From NCBI GenBank assembly GCA_021795965.1, contig JAJYOU010000002.1, forward strand, positions 1-64,000: a stretch of 64,000 nt of DNA. The letters run 5' to 3'. Below, in pieces: positions 45,783 through 53,994 of this stretch. Position numbers and translations under genes: made by a program. Positions within the stretch are counted from its first letter, which is position 1. The number at the start of each line of letters is the position of its first letter. The stretch is from Chloroflexota bacterium. GTDB lineage: Bacteria; Chloroflexota; Anaerolineae; Anaerolineales; Villigracilaceae. The notes beneath the pieces were generated by a model. It did no database searches and had not been told where the DNA came from. It saw only the letters and a list, made by a program, of their open reading frames with translations.

Positions 45783-45933
45783 TATCCGAACTAATTCTTT
45801 GTTTTTATAGATTATTTCGGAAGTTGAAAGTGACGGCGCGGGGGCAATGCCGCATACGCGAAAGCCCTCCATCAAAGAAAGACCTGGGTTGCAGTTCAAG
45901 GGGACCTGCTTCCGTGGAGGGCTTTCTCTTTTT
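45783..45933 (+). ncRNA. Candidate structured small RNA
   Basis: About 150 nt between the promoter and an intrinsic terminator. Hairpin 1 pairs TCCGAA (45785-45790) with TTCGGA (45816-45821), extended by TAAT/ATTA. A GC-rich middle part contains GGCAATGCC. The terminator stem GAAAGCCCTCCA (45860-45871) pairs perfectly over 12 bp with 45915-45926, has a 43-nt loop with its own GCAG/CTGC pairing, and ends in CTCTTTTT. I recognise no known RNA family. Confidence 0.45.
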
Positions 45934-46103
45934 AATACTTTAGCTCACCGGGCTAAGACAAAATAGTCAAACTCCAATATACCAAAAAATAAATTAATAT
46001 TGATATTCTAATTGGGTTCAAATCGGAAAACTTCTGTCCAATCAATAAATTATTTACCTGTCATCGAATACATTATAGTTATTATTATTAGCTTGAGGAA
46101 CCT

Positions 46104-47063
46104 TTAGCTTTTCTTTAATCTGCTTTTTAAAAGGTAATCCAGCAAGACTGCGATGATAAACATCATTCCCTTGATGACTTGCTGGTTATAGGATGGAACC
46201 TCAAGCAGATTCAACCCATTCGTCAAAACTCCAATAATAAATGTCCCGATGATTGCCCCCGTCACCGAGCCCGCTCCTCCCATCAGGCTGGCACCGCCCA
46301 GCACACTCGAGGCAATCGCATCCAATTCCAGACCCGTCCCACTATTGGGCTGCGCCGACCACAAACGCGCGGTGAGGAGTAGTCCGGTCAAACCTGCACA
46401 CAGTGCACTAATGATATAAACACCGAATTTGATCTTTATCGGAGAGATGCCCGCCAACCGCGATGTTTCTTCATTACCACCGACAGCAAAAACATAATTT
46501 CCGAAAATGGAACGATGGAGGATGATGTAAGCAACAATTGCGACAAAAATTAAAACAAACAACGGAATCGGGATGCCGTGGAAATCACTCGACCAAAAAG
46601 TGAAAAGTTTGTCCAGCCCCGATATCGGTCGACCTTCTGTGTACACCAGGGTCAAACCTCGTGCGGCTGCCATGCTTGCCAATGTCGCGACAAAAGGTGG
46701 AATGCGACCCCAGGCAATCAGCGCTCCATTAAACGCCCCCACCAGTGCAGCCGCACTCAAAGCTACCAAAATTGCCGGGTAGGTTCCCAACCCGCTTTTA
46801 GTTGCCAAACCAGCCGCCAATGCTCCGGTCAGGGCCGCGACAGATCCAACGGATAAATCCACCCCACCAGTGATCAAGGTAAATGTCATGCCAATCGCTG
46901 CAATAGCGATCATTGAAGTTTGCAAAGCAACAGTCAGCAGGTTGTTCCCTGTCAGGAAGTCGGGTGAAAGCAGCGAAATAGGCAATGCAACCAGGAGCAG
47001 AATCACCAAGGAACTATTTGCCCTTACCAGGCTCAGGAAACGTTGCAAGGTCTTTTTATTCAT
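46104..47063 (-). CDS. rbsC: Ribose-type ABC transporter permease (second copy)
   Basis: Membrane subunit of a RbsC-like importer, 319 residues with about ten hydrophobic spans. GMTFTLITGGVDLSVGSVAALTG and NALDAIASSVLGGASLMGGAGSV-like blocks (here LELDAIASSVLGGAS) are family signatures. Its start overlaps the ATPase stop by 8 bp. It differs clearly in sequence from the permease at 50508, so the two could form a heterodimer. Last gene of the ribose operon. Confidence 0.92.
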   Translation of the reverse strand: MNKKTLQRFLSLVRANSSLVILLLVALPISLLSPDFLTGNNLLTVALQTSMIAIAAIGMTFTLITGGVDLSVGSVAALTGALAAGLATKSGLGTYPAILVALSAAALVGAFNGALIAWGRIPPFVATLASMAAARGLTLVYTEGRPISGLDKLFTFWSSDFHGIPIPLFVLIFVAIVAYIILHRSIFGNYVFAVGGNEETSRLAGISPIKIKFGVYIISALCAGLTGLLLTARLWSAQPNSGTGLELDAIASSVLGGASLMGGAGSVTGAIIGTFIIGVLTNGLNLLEVPSYNQQVIKGMMFIIAVLLDYLLKSRLKKS

Positions 47064-48582
47064 TCAGGTTTATCCCCGCGTTTTCGAGTTGACCCGTCGC
47101 AGCCTGCATAATTTTATCCTGAGTGGCATCCAGGCGGCTAAATTCTGCCATCAAACGACCCTCACGCATGACCAGGATGCGATCGCTTATTCCAAGAATT
47201 TCGGGGAGCTCAGATGAGATCATGAGAATTGCCATCCCTTTGGATGCAAGTTCCCCCATCAGGTTGTGAATTTCAGCCTTGGCAGAGACGTCGATTCCGC
47301 GGGTGGGTTCATCCAAGATTAATATTTGCGGATTAAGAGCGAGCCAGCGCGCAATAACCACCTTTTGTTGGTTACCCCCCGATAAATTGCCAACGTGCTG
47401 CTCAAGGTTGGGTGTGCGGATATTTAATTGATTAATTGCGCTCCTGATCCAACGATCTATCTTTTTAACTTGTAAAAAACCAAAGCGGGAAAATTTTGTG
47501 AATAAAGTAATCGAGGCGTTGGATCGAACACTTTGCCTGAGAAATAGTCCCTGTGCTTTGCGATCTTCGGTTACCAGACCAATCCCGAGACGGATTGCTT
47601 CTTCAGGCGATTGAATTTTAACCTTTTGCCCTGCCACGATTATTTCACCTGCCTCAAGCGGATCAGCGCCAAAAAGAACTCTTGCAATTTCAGTTCTGCC
47701 AGAACCCACCAATCCTGCCAAACCAACAATTTCGCCTCGGCGCAGGAATAAACTGGCATTCTTCAATCTGGAACCGGATCTAAGCCCATACGCTTCCAAT
47801 ACTATCTCACCTATTTCCGTTTCGGTTTTTGGGAAAAACTCTTTCAGCTCTCGCCCAACCATCATCTGCACGACGGAGTTGATGGATAAATTACCGGTTG
47901 GTTCCACTCCCACCAATTGTCCATCGCGCATGACGGCAATTCGATCAGAAAAAGAAAAAATCTCCTCCATGCGGTGCGAAATATAAATCAGAGTTACTTT
48001 CTGTTCCCGCAAAGTATGCATCATCTCAAACAATTTAACTGATTCGCGTTCGCTCAATGCGCTGGTCGGTTCATCCAAGATGATCACGCGAGATTTAATC
48101 GAGATTGCTTTGGCTATTTCAACCATCTGCCGCTGTGCAATAGAAAGATCAGAAATAATGGCGCTTACAGCAAAATCCAGCCCCAGCTGGTTGATGATGA
48201 CCTGCGCATCTGCCTGCATTTTTTTGGTATCGACGAGAATTCCAGAAACCTGGAGAGGTTCCCGACCCAAAAATATATTTTGGGCAACGCTCATTTGAGG
48301 AATCAGCGCTAATTCCTGATGGATCATCGCGATCCCCAATTCCTGGGCTCGCCGCGGAGAAGTAATCCTGACCTCGTTACCGTCCAGCAGGATCATTCCA
48401 GAATCGGCTATCAGTGCGCCGCTCAGGATATTCATGAGCGTGCTTTTTCCCGCGCCATTTTCGCCAACCAGCGCAAGTATCTCACCGAAATAAGCCGCCA
48501 GCGTCACATCCCTGACAGCCATAACCCCGGGAAAAGACTTGACGATATTTTTAAGTTCAAGGCGGTAAGTTTGATCTGTCAT
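47056..48582 (-). CDS. rbsA: Ribose-type ABC transporter ATPase
   Basis: Fused two-domain ATPase of the RbsA/MglA group. The first Walker A is GENGAGKST (40-48). The second domain has the degenerate GLVGSGRTE typical of the group, and both keep an ABC signature (DLSIAQRQMVEIAKA; LSGGNQQKVVIARWL). The start is MTDQTYRLEL at 48582 (508 residues). An ATG at 48594 is also possible, but a longer frame to 48630 would begin inside the intergenic hairpin. Neither has a strong ribosome binding site. Confidence 0.93.
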   Translation of the reverse strand: MTDQTYRLELKNIVKSFPGVMAVRDVTLAAYFGEILALVGENGAGKSTLMNILSGALIADSGMILLDGNEVRITSPRRAQELGIAMIHQELALIPQMSVAQNIFLGREPLQVSGILVDTKKMQADAQVIINQLGLDFAVSAIISDLSIAQRQMVEIAKAISIKSRVIILDEPTSALSERESVKLFEMMHTLREQKVTLIYISHRMEEIFSFSDRIAVMRDGQLVGVEPTGNLSINSVVQMMVGRELKEFFPKTETEIGEIVLEAYGLRSGSRLKNASLFLRRGEIVGLAGLVGSGRTEIARVLFGADPLEAGEIIVAGQKVKIQSPEEAIRLGIGLVTEDRKAQGLFLRQSVRSNASITLFTKFSRFGFLQVKKIDRWIRSAINQLNIRTPNLEQHVGNLSGGNQQKVVIARWLALNPQILILDEPTRGIDVSAKAEIHNLMGELASKGMAILMISSELPEILGISDRILVMREGRLMAEFSRLDATQDKIMQAATGQLENAGINLNE

Positions 48583-48599
48583 TTTAAATCGCATGAAGA

Positions 48600-48632
48600 G
48601 AGTGTCCCCGGTTGGTTTCACCGGGGACACTC
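48600..48632 (-). terminator. Strong hairpin between binding-protein and ATPase genes
   Basis: GAGTGTCCCCGGT (48600-48612) pairs perfectly over 13 bp with 48620-48632 around a 7-base loop. No T run follows on the minus strand. It probably pauses transcription or blocks 3' decay, keeping the binding-protein message more abundant than the ATPase message. Confidence 0.7.
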
Positions 48633-48646
48633 AATATGTATATTAA

Positions 48647-50416
48647 TTACTTGGTTACAAGTGAAAGCGGAACAGGAATGGATGCAGCAACAGTCTCGCC
48701 ATTCAGGTATTTTAGCGCAGATTCCACGCCCAACCGGCCAATTTCAGCGGGTTGCTGGGCGACAGTGGCTGCAAGCGAGCCATCCTGGACAGCTTTGGTG
48801 GCGTCATCGATCGCATCGAAACCGACAAAAACAATGCCGGTTCTTTTCGCTGCTTGAGCAGCCTGGAGAGCGCCAAGAATCATTTCATCATTGTGGGCAA
48901 AAACGCCCGCAATATCGGGTTGAGCCTGCAGAATGTTTTCGAAGACTTTCAGACCCTCATCGCGATTGAAGTTGGCGGTTTGCTGGGCAACAATCTTGGC
49001 ATCTTTGCAGTTGGCAGCCATGTAATCATCAAAGCCCTTGCCGCGGTCGCGTGCAGCCGACGTGCCGGCGATACCTTGGAGTTCGACTACATTTCCTTTG
49101 CCATTGATGGCTTTGCACAGGAATTCGGCAGCCATTGCACCACCCGCAACGTTATCCGATGCGATATGAGCCACAACAGTACCGCCATTCGCGCCGCGAT
49201 CCACAGTAAAGACCGGGATTCCAGCATCATTGGCTTTTTGGATGGCAGGTACAACCGCATCCGAATCGGTTGGGTTGATTAGCAGAGCTGAAACTTTCTT
49301 GGTAATCAGGTCTTCAATTCCAGCCACCATTTTGGCTGAATCATCCTGGGCATCGACGACGATCAATTTTGCACCAGCAGCATCAGCAGCTTTTTGAGCT
49401 CCATCACGGAGTGTCACAAAGAACGGGTTGTTAAGGGTGGAAAGAACCAATCCAAGTGTGACTTCCTTTTTCGGAGCGGGGAGTGTCACACCCAGCGATT
49501 CGGCAGTGACCAGGGACAGCGGAACGGGGATGGAAGCATCCACTTTTTCGCCGTTCAAAGACTTGATGGCAGTTTCAATTCCCAATCGGCCGATTTCAGC
49601 GGGTTGCTGGGCAACTGTTGCAGCCAGTTTGCCATCTTTGACAGCCGCGACGGCATCATCCACTGCATCGAAACCAACAAACACGATACCAGTGCGTTTG
49701 GCAGCATCCGCAGCCTGAATTGCACCCAGGATCATTTCATCATTATGAGCAAATACTGCAGCAATATCGGGTTGAGCCTGAAGAATGTTTTCAAAAACCT
49801 TGAGACCTTCATCCCGGTTAAAGTTGGCGGTTTGCTGGGCAACGATCTTGGCATCTTTGCAGTTGGCAGCCATATAATCATCAAAACCCTTGCCGCGATC
49901 ACGTGCAGCAGAAGTTCCTGCAATCCCTTGCAGTTCAACCACGTTGCCTTTGCCGCCGATCGCCTTGCAGAGGAATTCGCCAGCCATCGTGCCACCGGCA
50001 ACATTGTCGGATGCAATGTGCGCGACCACATTCCCCCCGTTTGCACCTCGATCAATCGTGAAAACCGGGATATTTGCGTCATTAGCCTTCTTGATGGATG
50101 GAACAACCGCGTCCGAGTCTGTCGGGTTGATCAGGATGGCAGAAACCTTTTTAGTGATCAGGTCCTCGATCCCAGCGGTCATTTTGGCGGAATCGTCCTG
50201 GGCATCCACGATAATCAATTTCACGCCAGCAGCATCAGCAGCTTTTTGAGCTCCATCCCTGAGGGTGACAAAGAACGGGTTGTTGAGGGTGGAAAGTACG
50301 AGACCCAGGGTCTTTTCTGCAGGCTGAACAGGTTGGGCAGTCGCTGCCCCTCCACATGCTGAAAGCAATACGGCAACCAGCATTAGTACGCTAAAAATCA
50401 TTGAAATGCGTTTCAT
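48647..50416 (-). CDS. rbsB: Tandem-duplicated ribose-type substrate-binding lipoprotein
   Basis: A 589-residue exported lipoprotein (lipobox LLSAC, cysteine 21) carrying two complete periplasmic-binding domains in one chain: residues 36-304 and 320-588. The halves align without gaps and by my count differ at 26 of 269 positions. Both keep the sugar-site patterns of the family (LSTLNNPFFVTLRDG, INPTDSDAVVP, FAHNDEMILGA, VGFDA). The linker (305-319) reads AESLGVTLPAPKKEV. Normal family members have one domain of about 300 residues. AAGGAG precedes the ATG. Ribose is inferred from rbsD and rbsK in the operon. Confidence 0.95.
   Translation of the reverse strand: MKRISMIFSVLMLVAVLLSACGGAATAQPVQPAEKTLGLVLSTLNNPFFVTLRDGAQKAADAAGVKLIIVDAQDDSAKMTAGIEDLITKKVSAILINPTDSDAVVPSIKKANDANIPVFTIDRGANGGNVVAHIASDNVAGGTMAGEFLCKAIGGKGNVVELQGIAGTSAARDRGKGFDDYMAANCKDAKIVAQQTANFNRDEGLKVFENILQAQPDIAAVFAHNDEMILGAIQAADAAKRTGIVFVGFDAVDDAVAAVKDGKLAATVAQQPAEIGRLGIETAIKSLNGEKVDASIPVPLSLVTAESLGVTLPAPKKEVTLGLVLSTLNNPFFVTLRDGAQKAADAAGAKLIVVDAQDDSAKMVAGIEDLITKKVSALLINPTDSDAVVPAIQKANDAGIPVFTVDRGANGGTVVAHIASDNVAGGAMAAEFLCKAINGKGNVVELQGIAGTSAARDRGKGFDDYMAANCKDAKIVAQQTANFNRDEGLKVFENILQAQPDIAGVFAHNDEMILGALQAAQAAKRTGIVFVGFDAIDDATKAVQDGSLAATVAQQPAEIGRLGVESALKYLNGETVAASIPVPLSLVTK
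48653..49459 (-). repeat. Second unit of the internal duplication in the binding-protein gene
   Basis: 807 bp encoding residues 320-588, repeated from 49505-50311 at an offset of 852 bp with high nucleotide similarity. Confidence 0.9.
49505..50311 (-). repeat. First unit of the internal duplication in the binding-protein gene
   Basis: 807 bp encoding residues 36-304. It pairs with the unit at 48653-49459; the protein copies are about 90% identical. Confidence 0.9.
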
Positions 50417-50507
50417 TTTTCTTTCTCCTTATAAAATAGATTTAAAAAGGGTAACTGGATATTTTGAATTATTTTTTTTTTGCTCCTTTTGTTCCTGAAA
50501 TAATCGG

Positions 50508-51479
50508 TTATTTTGTAGACCGGTTAATGGCATTATAGAATAGCAGGGCTAGCGCTATCACTGTCCCTTTAACCACCTGTTCCCATAGCGGCGAGACATT
50601 GAGAAGATTCAATCCGTTTCCGAGTGTTTCGATCAATAACGTGCCAAAGAGGGTTCCCAACAGGGTTCCTTCACCACCCGAAAAACTTGTTCCTCCAACC
50701 ACCACCGCAGCAATGGCGTTGAACTCATACCCGACACCGATCACAGGTTGCGCAGAATCAAGCCTGGCCACCAAAATTATCCCGGCCAATGCCGCACACA
50801 TGCCAGAAATCATATATACGTAAACGATCATACGGTTGACATTAATTCCCGCCAATCGCGCCGCCACAGGATTATCGCCAATTAAATAGACATATTCACC
50901 AAAACGAGTCCGGCTGAGCAGCAACGTCATCACGATAAACAGCAAGCCAGCCACCACAATTGGCATTGGAACCGGTCCAATCGAACTTATTCCAATAAAC
51001 CTGAATGATTCCGGTAACCCGGTGAAAGGTTTGCCCTGCGTGTACATGAGGGTCAAACCGCGTCCAACGGTCAGCATGCCCAGAGTGGCGATAAATGGAG
51101 GTATTTTTCCGCGGGTAATCATCACGCCATTGATCATACCCATCACGGCACCGATTGCAATCGCGATTAAAAAACCCAGCAACGCTGGTACGCCCTGCTT
51201 GACAAGGTCGGCTGCCACAACCGCGGAAAGCGCCAGGATCGATCCAACTGAAAGATCAATACCTGCAGTCAAAATCACCAGGGTCATGCCAATGGCAACA
51301 ATTCCGCTGATGGTTGCCTGCCGCACAATATTGATCTGGTTCGAGCCCGTCAGGAATCGATCAGAGAGCAGCGTAAGCCCAAGTGCCAGCAAGGCATAAA
51401 CCAATAACAATCCGAAGCGCTTTAGAAATATGCTCAAGGTGAAAGGTGCTGAGCTGGGCTGCGCTACAGATGTAGTCAT
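50508..51479 (-). CDS. rbsC: Ribose-type ABC transporter permease (first copy)
   Basis: 323-residue membrane subunit with the RbsC pattern: GMTLVILTAGIDLSVGSILALS and YEFNAIAAVVVGGTSFSGGEG. The start at 51479 (MTTSVAQPS) follows the rbsD stop directly; the longer frame would overlap rbsD. It precedes the binding-protein gene by 91 bp. It has a polar N-terminal tail of about 20 residues before the first span, which the other permease lacks. Confidence 0.92.
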   Translation of the reverse strand: MTTSVAQPSSAPFTLSIFLKRFGLLLVYALLALGLTLLSDRFLTGSNQINIVRQATISGIVAIGMTLVILTAGIDLSVGSILALSAVVAADLVKQGVPALLGFLIAIAIGAVMGMINGVMITRGKIPPFIATLGMLTVGRGLTLMYTQGKPFTGLPESFRFIGISSIGPVPMPIVVAGLLFIVMTLLLSRTRFGEYVYLIGDNPVAARLAGINVNRMIVYVYMISGMCAALAGIILVARLDSAQPVIGVGYEFNAIAAVVVGGTSFSGGEGTLLGTLFGTLLIETLGNGLNLLNVSPLWEQVVKGTVIALALLFYNAINRSTK

Positions 51480-51480
51480 A

Positions 51481-51876
51481 TTAAAAAACCACTCCAGAAA
51501 CCAGGATGATATTGGCAAAAGGAGCGAATTCACCCGTCCGGACGACAGCCCGGGCATCGATGGTTAATTTCTTAAAGGTCGTATGAGGCACAAACTCCAT
51601 CGTTATCCCGGGCAAAAGAGCCCGAACAGCATCGAGATACTTGGGGTTGCGCGTTTTTACTTCCTCTGCCAGAATTACCTTTTCAACCTGCATTTCCTCC
51701 AGAATTACCCTGAGCGTGTCCAGCGCTCCAGGGATACCTTCAGTAAGCGCCAGATCAATGCGCTCAGTCTCTGGGGGAACCGGCAATCCGGCATCTCCAA
51801 CCACCAGCATTTGCGTGTGTCCGAGTGTCGCGATTGCGTAGGATAATTCTGAATTTATCAATTTTGTTTTCTTCAT
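51481..51876 (-). CDS. rbsD: D-ribose pyranase
   Basis: Catalyses the pyran-furan (and anomer) conversion of ribose so that it can be used by ribokinase. LGHTQMLVVGDAGLPVP near the N-terminus holds the catalytic histidine (H20) and aspartate, and VRTGEFAPFANIIL closes the protein. The 131 residues are typical. Start and rbsK stop overlap by 4 bp (ATGA). Its presence is the best evidence that the operon handles ribose. Confidence 0.94.
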   Translation of the reverse strand: MKKTKLINSELSYAIATLGHTQMLVVGDAGLPVPPETERIDLALTEGIPGALDTLRVILEEMQVEKVILAEEVKTRNPKYLDAVRALLPGITMEFVPHTTFKKLTIDARAVVRTGEFAPFANIILVSGVVF

Positions 51877-52781
51877 CCTTTGCCTCCAAGGAACTGATCT
51901 ACCTCTTCTCGCATGGGCATTGACGGCTGCGCCCCTTGCCTTGTCACCGAAATAGCTGCCGCGGCATTCCCAAGACGAGCTGATTCTTCCACGCTCAAAC
52001 CGGTTGATATTCCGCAGGAGAAAGCGCCAACGAATGTGTCCCCGGCGGCGACCGTATCGATCGCTTTTACCTGGTAAGCAGGAATGTATTTTTGCCCTGC
52101 GCGATCGACTAAAAGCACACCTTTTTCCCCCAAGGTGATGATCAAATTTCGCACATCCAATTTCAGTAAAACTTCAATCGCTTTCTTGAGGCTGGATTCT
52201 CCAGCCACCAGCAAAGCTTCGCCTTCATTGGGAATGAAATAATCAACATTTTTTAATAGGTCCGCATCAAGGTGTTGGGCCGGAGCAGGATTTAACACCA
52301 CCTGTAATTGATGCTGCTTTGCCATGTTAATGGCTTCGCGAACGGTTTCGAGCGGGCTTTCCAACTGGATAACCAGCAGGTCCGCACCTTTGAACGCTTG
52401 CTCTGCTTGATGAAGATCTTCGGGGGCGAGAAAATTGTTGGCACCTGAAGCGACTACGATGGTATTTTGACCCTGTGCATTAACTGTAATCAGGGCAACT
52501 CCCGTCGCCTGTTTTTCATCCTCCAGGATATTGCGGACGTCAATCCCATCTTTCATGGCGCTCTTCAGCAATTCCGCTCCAAAACCATCCCGACCTATCC
52601 GGCCGATCATAGTCACAGAAGCTCCCATCCGGGCGGCTGCCACCGCCTGGTTGGCACCTTTTCCGCCAGGGAATGTATTAAATTTCCCGCCGATGATGGT
52701 CTCCCCAATCTGCGGCAGGCGCGTGACATTAATGACCAGGTCCATGTTCAAACTGCCAACCACCAGAATTTTTCCGCCCAT
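51873..52781 (-). CDS. rbsK: Ribokinase
   Basis: PfkB-family kinase making ribose 5-phosphate. It has signature 1, FNTFPGGKGANQAVAAARMG, near 34-53, and signature 2 with the catalytic base, DTVAAGDTFVGAFS, near 242-255. It has 302 residues. GAGG precedes the ATG, which lies 2 bp from the rbsR stop. Product would feed the PRPP synthetase and pentose phosphate pathway. Confidence 0.95.
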   Translation of the reverse strand: MGGKILVVGSLNMDLVINVTRLPQIGETIIGGKFNTFPGGKGANQAVAAARMGASVTMIGRIGRDGFGAELLKSAMKDGIDVRNILEDEKQATGVALITVNAQGQNTIVVASGANNFLAPEDLHQAEQAFKGADLLVIQLESPLETVREAINMAKQHQLQVVLNPAPAQHLDADLLKNVDYFIPNEGEALLVAGESSLKKAIEVLLKLDVRNLIITLGEKGVLLVDRAGQKYIPAYQVKAIDTVAAGDTFVGAFSCGISTGLSVEESARLGNAAAAISVTRQGAQPSMPMREEVDQFLGGKG

Positions 52782-52783
52782 GC

Positions 52784-53779
52784 TTACCTCGCCGAACTTT
52801 CACGAATCACAAGCCTTGTCGGAAGGACGTTTCGCCGGGGTGGCAGGGATGGATTATTAATCCGTTCGATGATCAGGTTGACTGTCATTTGTCCGATTTC
52901 CTGTTTTGGCTGGGAAACCGTGCTTAATAAAGGTGTTGTGTAGGAACTCAATTCGATGTCATCAAAACCAACGATTGCCAAATCATCCGGTACTTTTAAT
53001 CCAAGTTGTGATGCTGCTCGCAGTGTACCAATCGCCATCATGTCATTGCAAACAAAAATTGCGGTTGGACGGGGATGATGCTGCAAAAGTTTCAGTCCAG
53101 CGGTATAGCCAGATGCTGCATGAAAATCTCCACGAATAATCAACGTTTCGTCCAGAGAAATTCCTGCCCCCTGCAATGCGTTCCGGTATCCGGTCACGCG
53201 CTCAGCGCTCGGAGTCAGGTTGGAAGGACCCGTGATGCAGCCAATGAGCTTGTGTCCGTTCGCCAGCAGATGTTGGGTGGCGAGTAGCCCCCCCTGAAAA
53301 TTGTCGGTTGTGACGCAATCCAGTTCGAGGTTGGCCATATCCCGGTCCACAACCACCAAAGGTGTGCCATTTTGGACAATTTTCGAGATGGATTCCCGAT
53401 TTTCCCCCGCGCCGACAAATATAATGCCGTCCACCTGCTTGTTTTCAAGCACATCGGTGTACATGCGCTCTTTATTTTGATCATTTTCAGTGTTGCAGAG
53501 GATGACGCTGTAACCAATCGCAAAAGCTGCAGATTCAATCGCATGTCCCACTTCGGCAAAAAAGGGATTGGCGCTATCCGGCAGGATCAATCCCAGGGTG
53601 TGGGTATGACCGCTGCGCAAAGAACGCGCGAGCCCGTTTGGACGATATCCAAGCTCAAGCATGGCTTTTTGAACCTGTTCGCGGACCGGCGCCGATACAA
53701 AACGCGTGCCATTAATCACATGAGAGACGGTTGCCGATGATGTTCCTGCTTGAGCTGCAACTTGCTTTATGGTGGTCAT
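52784..53779 (-). CDS. rbsR: LacI family transcriptional regulator of the ribose operon
   Basis: 331-residue repressor. The LacI helix-turn-helix is TIKQVAAQAGTSSATVSHVI (3-22), followed by the hinge helix region NGLARSLRSG and a sugar-binding core homologous to RbsB (about 60-331). First gene of the operon. The palindrome just upstream overlaps its own promoter, which suggests autoregulation with release by ribose or a ribose phosphate. Confidence 0.93.
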   Translation of the reverse strand: MTTIKQVAAQAGTSSATVSHVINGTRFVSAPVREQVQKAMLELGYRPNGLARSLRSGHTHTLGLILPDSANPFFAEVGHAIESAAFAIGYSVILCNTENDQNKERMYTDVLENKQVDGIIFVGAGENRESISKIVQNGTPLVVVDRDMANLELDCVTTDNFQGGLLATQHLLANGHKLIGCITGPSNLTPSAERVTGYRNALQGAGISLDETLIIRGDFHAASGYTAGLKLLQHHPRPTAIFVCNDMMAIGTLRAASQLGLKVPDDLAIVGFDDIELSSYTTPLLSTVSQPKQEIGQMTVNLIIERINNPSLPPRRNVLPTRLVIRESSAR

Positions 53780-53809
53780 ATTTCTCGCGCGAGTTTCCAG
53801 TCGAAGGAT

Positions 53810-53843
53810 TTTAGTTAATCGATTACGTAATCGATTAACTAAA
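53810..53843. promoter_or_regulatory. Operator: 34-bp perfect palindrome upstream of rbsR
   Basis: A perfect inverted repeat centred between 53826 and 53827. It contains TAATCGATTA twice, each with the central CG common in LacI-family operators. It starts at the edge of the -10 box and covers the expected transcription start, so a bound repressor would block RNA polymerase. The double core could bind two dimers. Confidence 0.88.
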
Positions 53844-53871
53844 GTATAGTGTTCTCAAGCAAGAAAATCAA
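53843..53871 (-). promoter_or_regulatory. Promoter of the ribose operon
   Basis: Minus-strand -35 TTGATT (53866-53871), 17-bp spacer, -10 TATACT (53843-53848), directly abutting the operator palindrome. Confidence 0.75.
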
Positions 53872-53994
53872 TCATGACATTTGTCCTTATTTTCAAAACT
53901 TTTGAAATTTTTATAATTAACCGCCCATTATCTGGTATTTTTTTGGATTACTTTACCCCCTCCTGCTCAATTGAGATAACCCAACAGAATTCCC

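Larger units (their letters stand above)
45639..46103. other. Intergenic region between the signalling and ribose operons
   Basis: 465 bp without a protein gene. It holds a plus-strand promoter at 45748-45776 and a structured transcript unit ending at 45933 (both listed). The right part (45940-46103), an AT-rich stretch downstream of the ribose operon, shows nothing recognisable. Confidence 0.6.

Noticed and set aside
48583-48630. Upstream extension of the ribose ATPase to 48630
   Set aside because: It would start inside the 13-bp hairpin and adds residues foreign to the family.
49394-50362. Long plus-strand frame of 322 codons opposite the duplicated binding-protein gene
   Set aside because: It is the antisense of a strongly conserved coding repeat; its product has no family pattern and no ribosome binding site.
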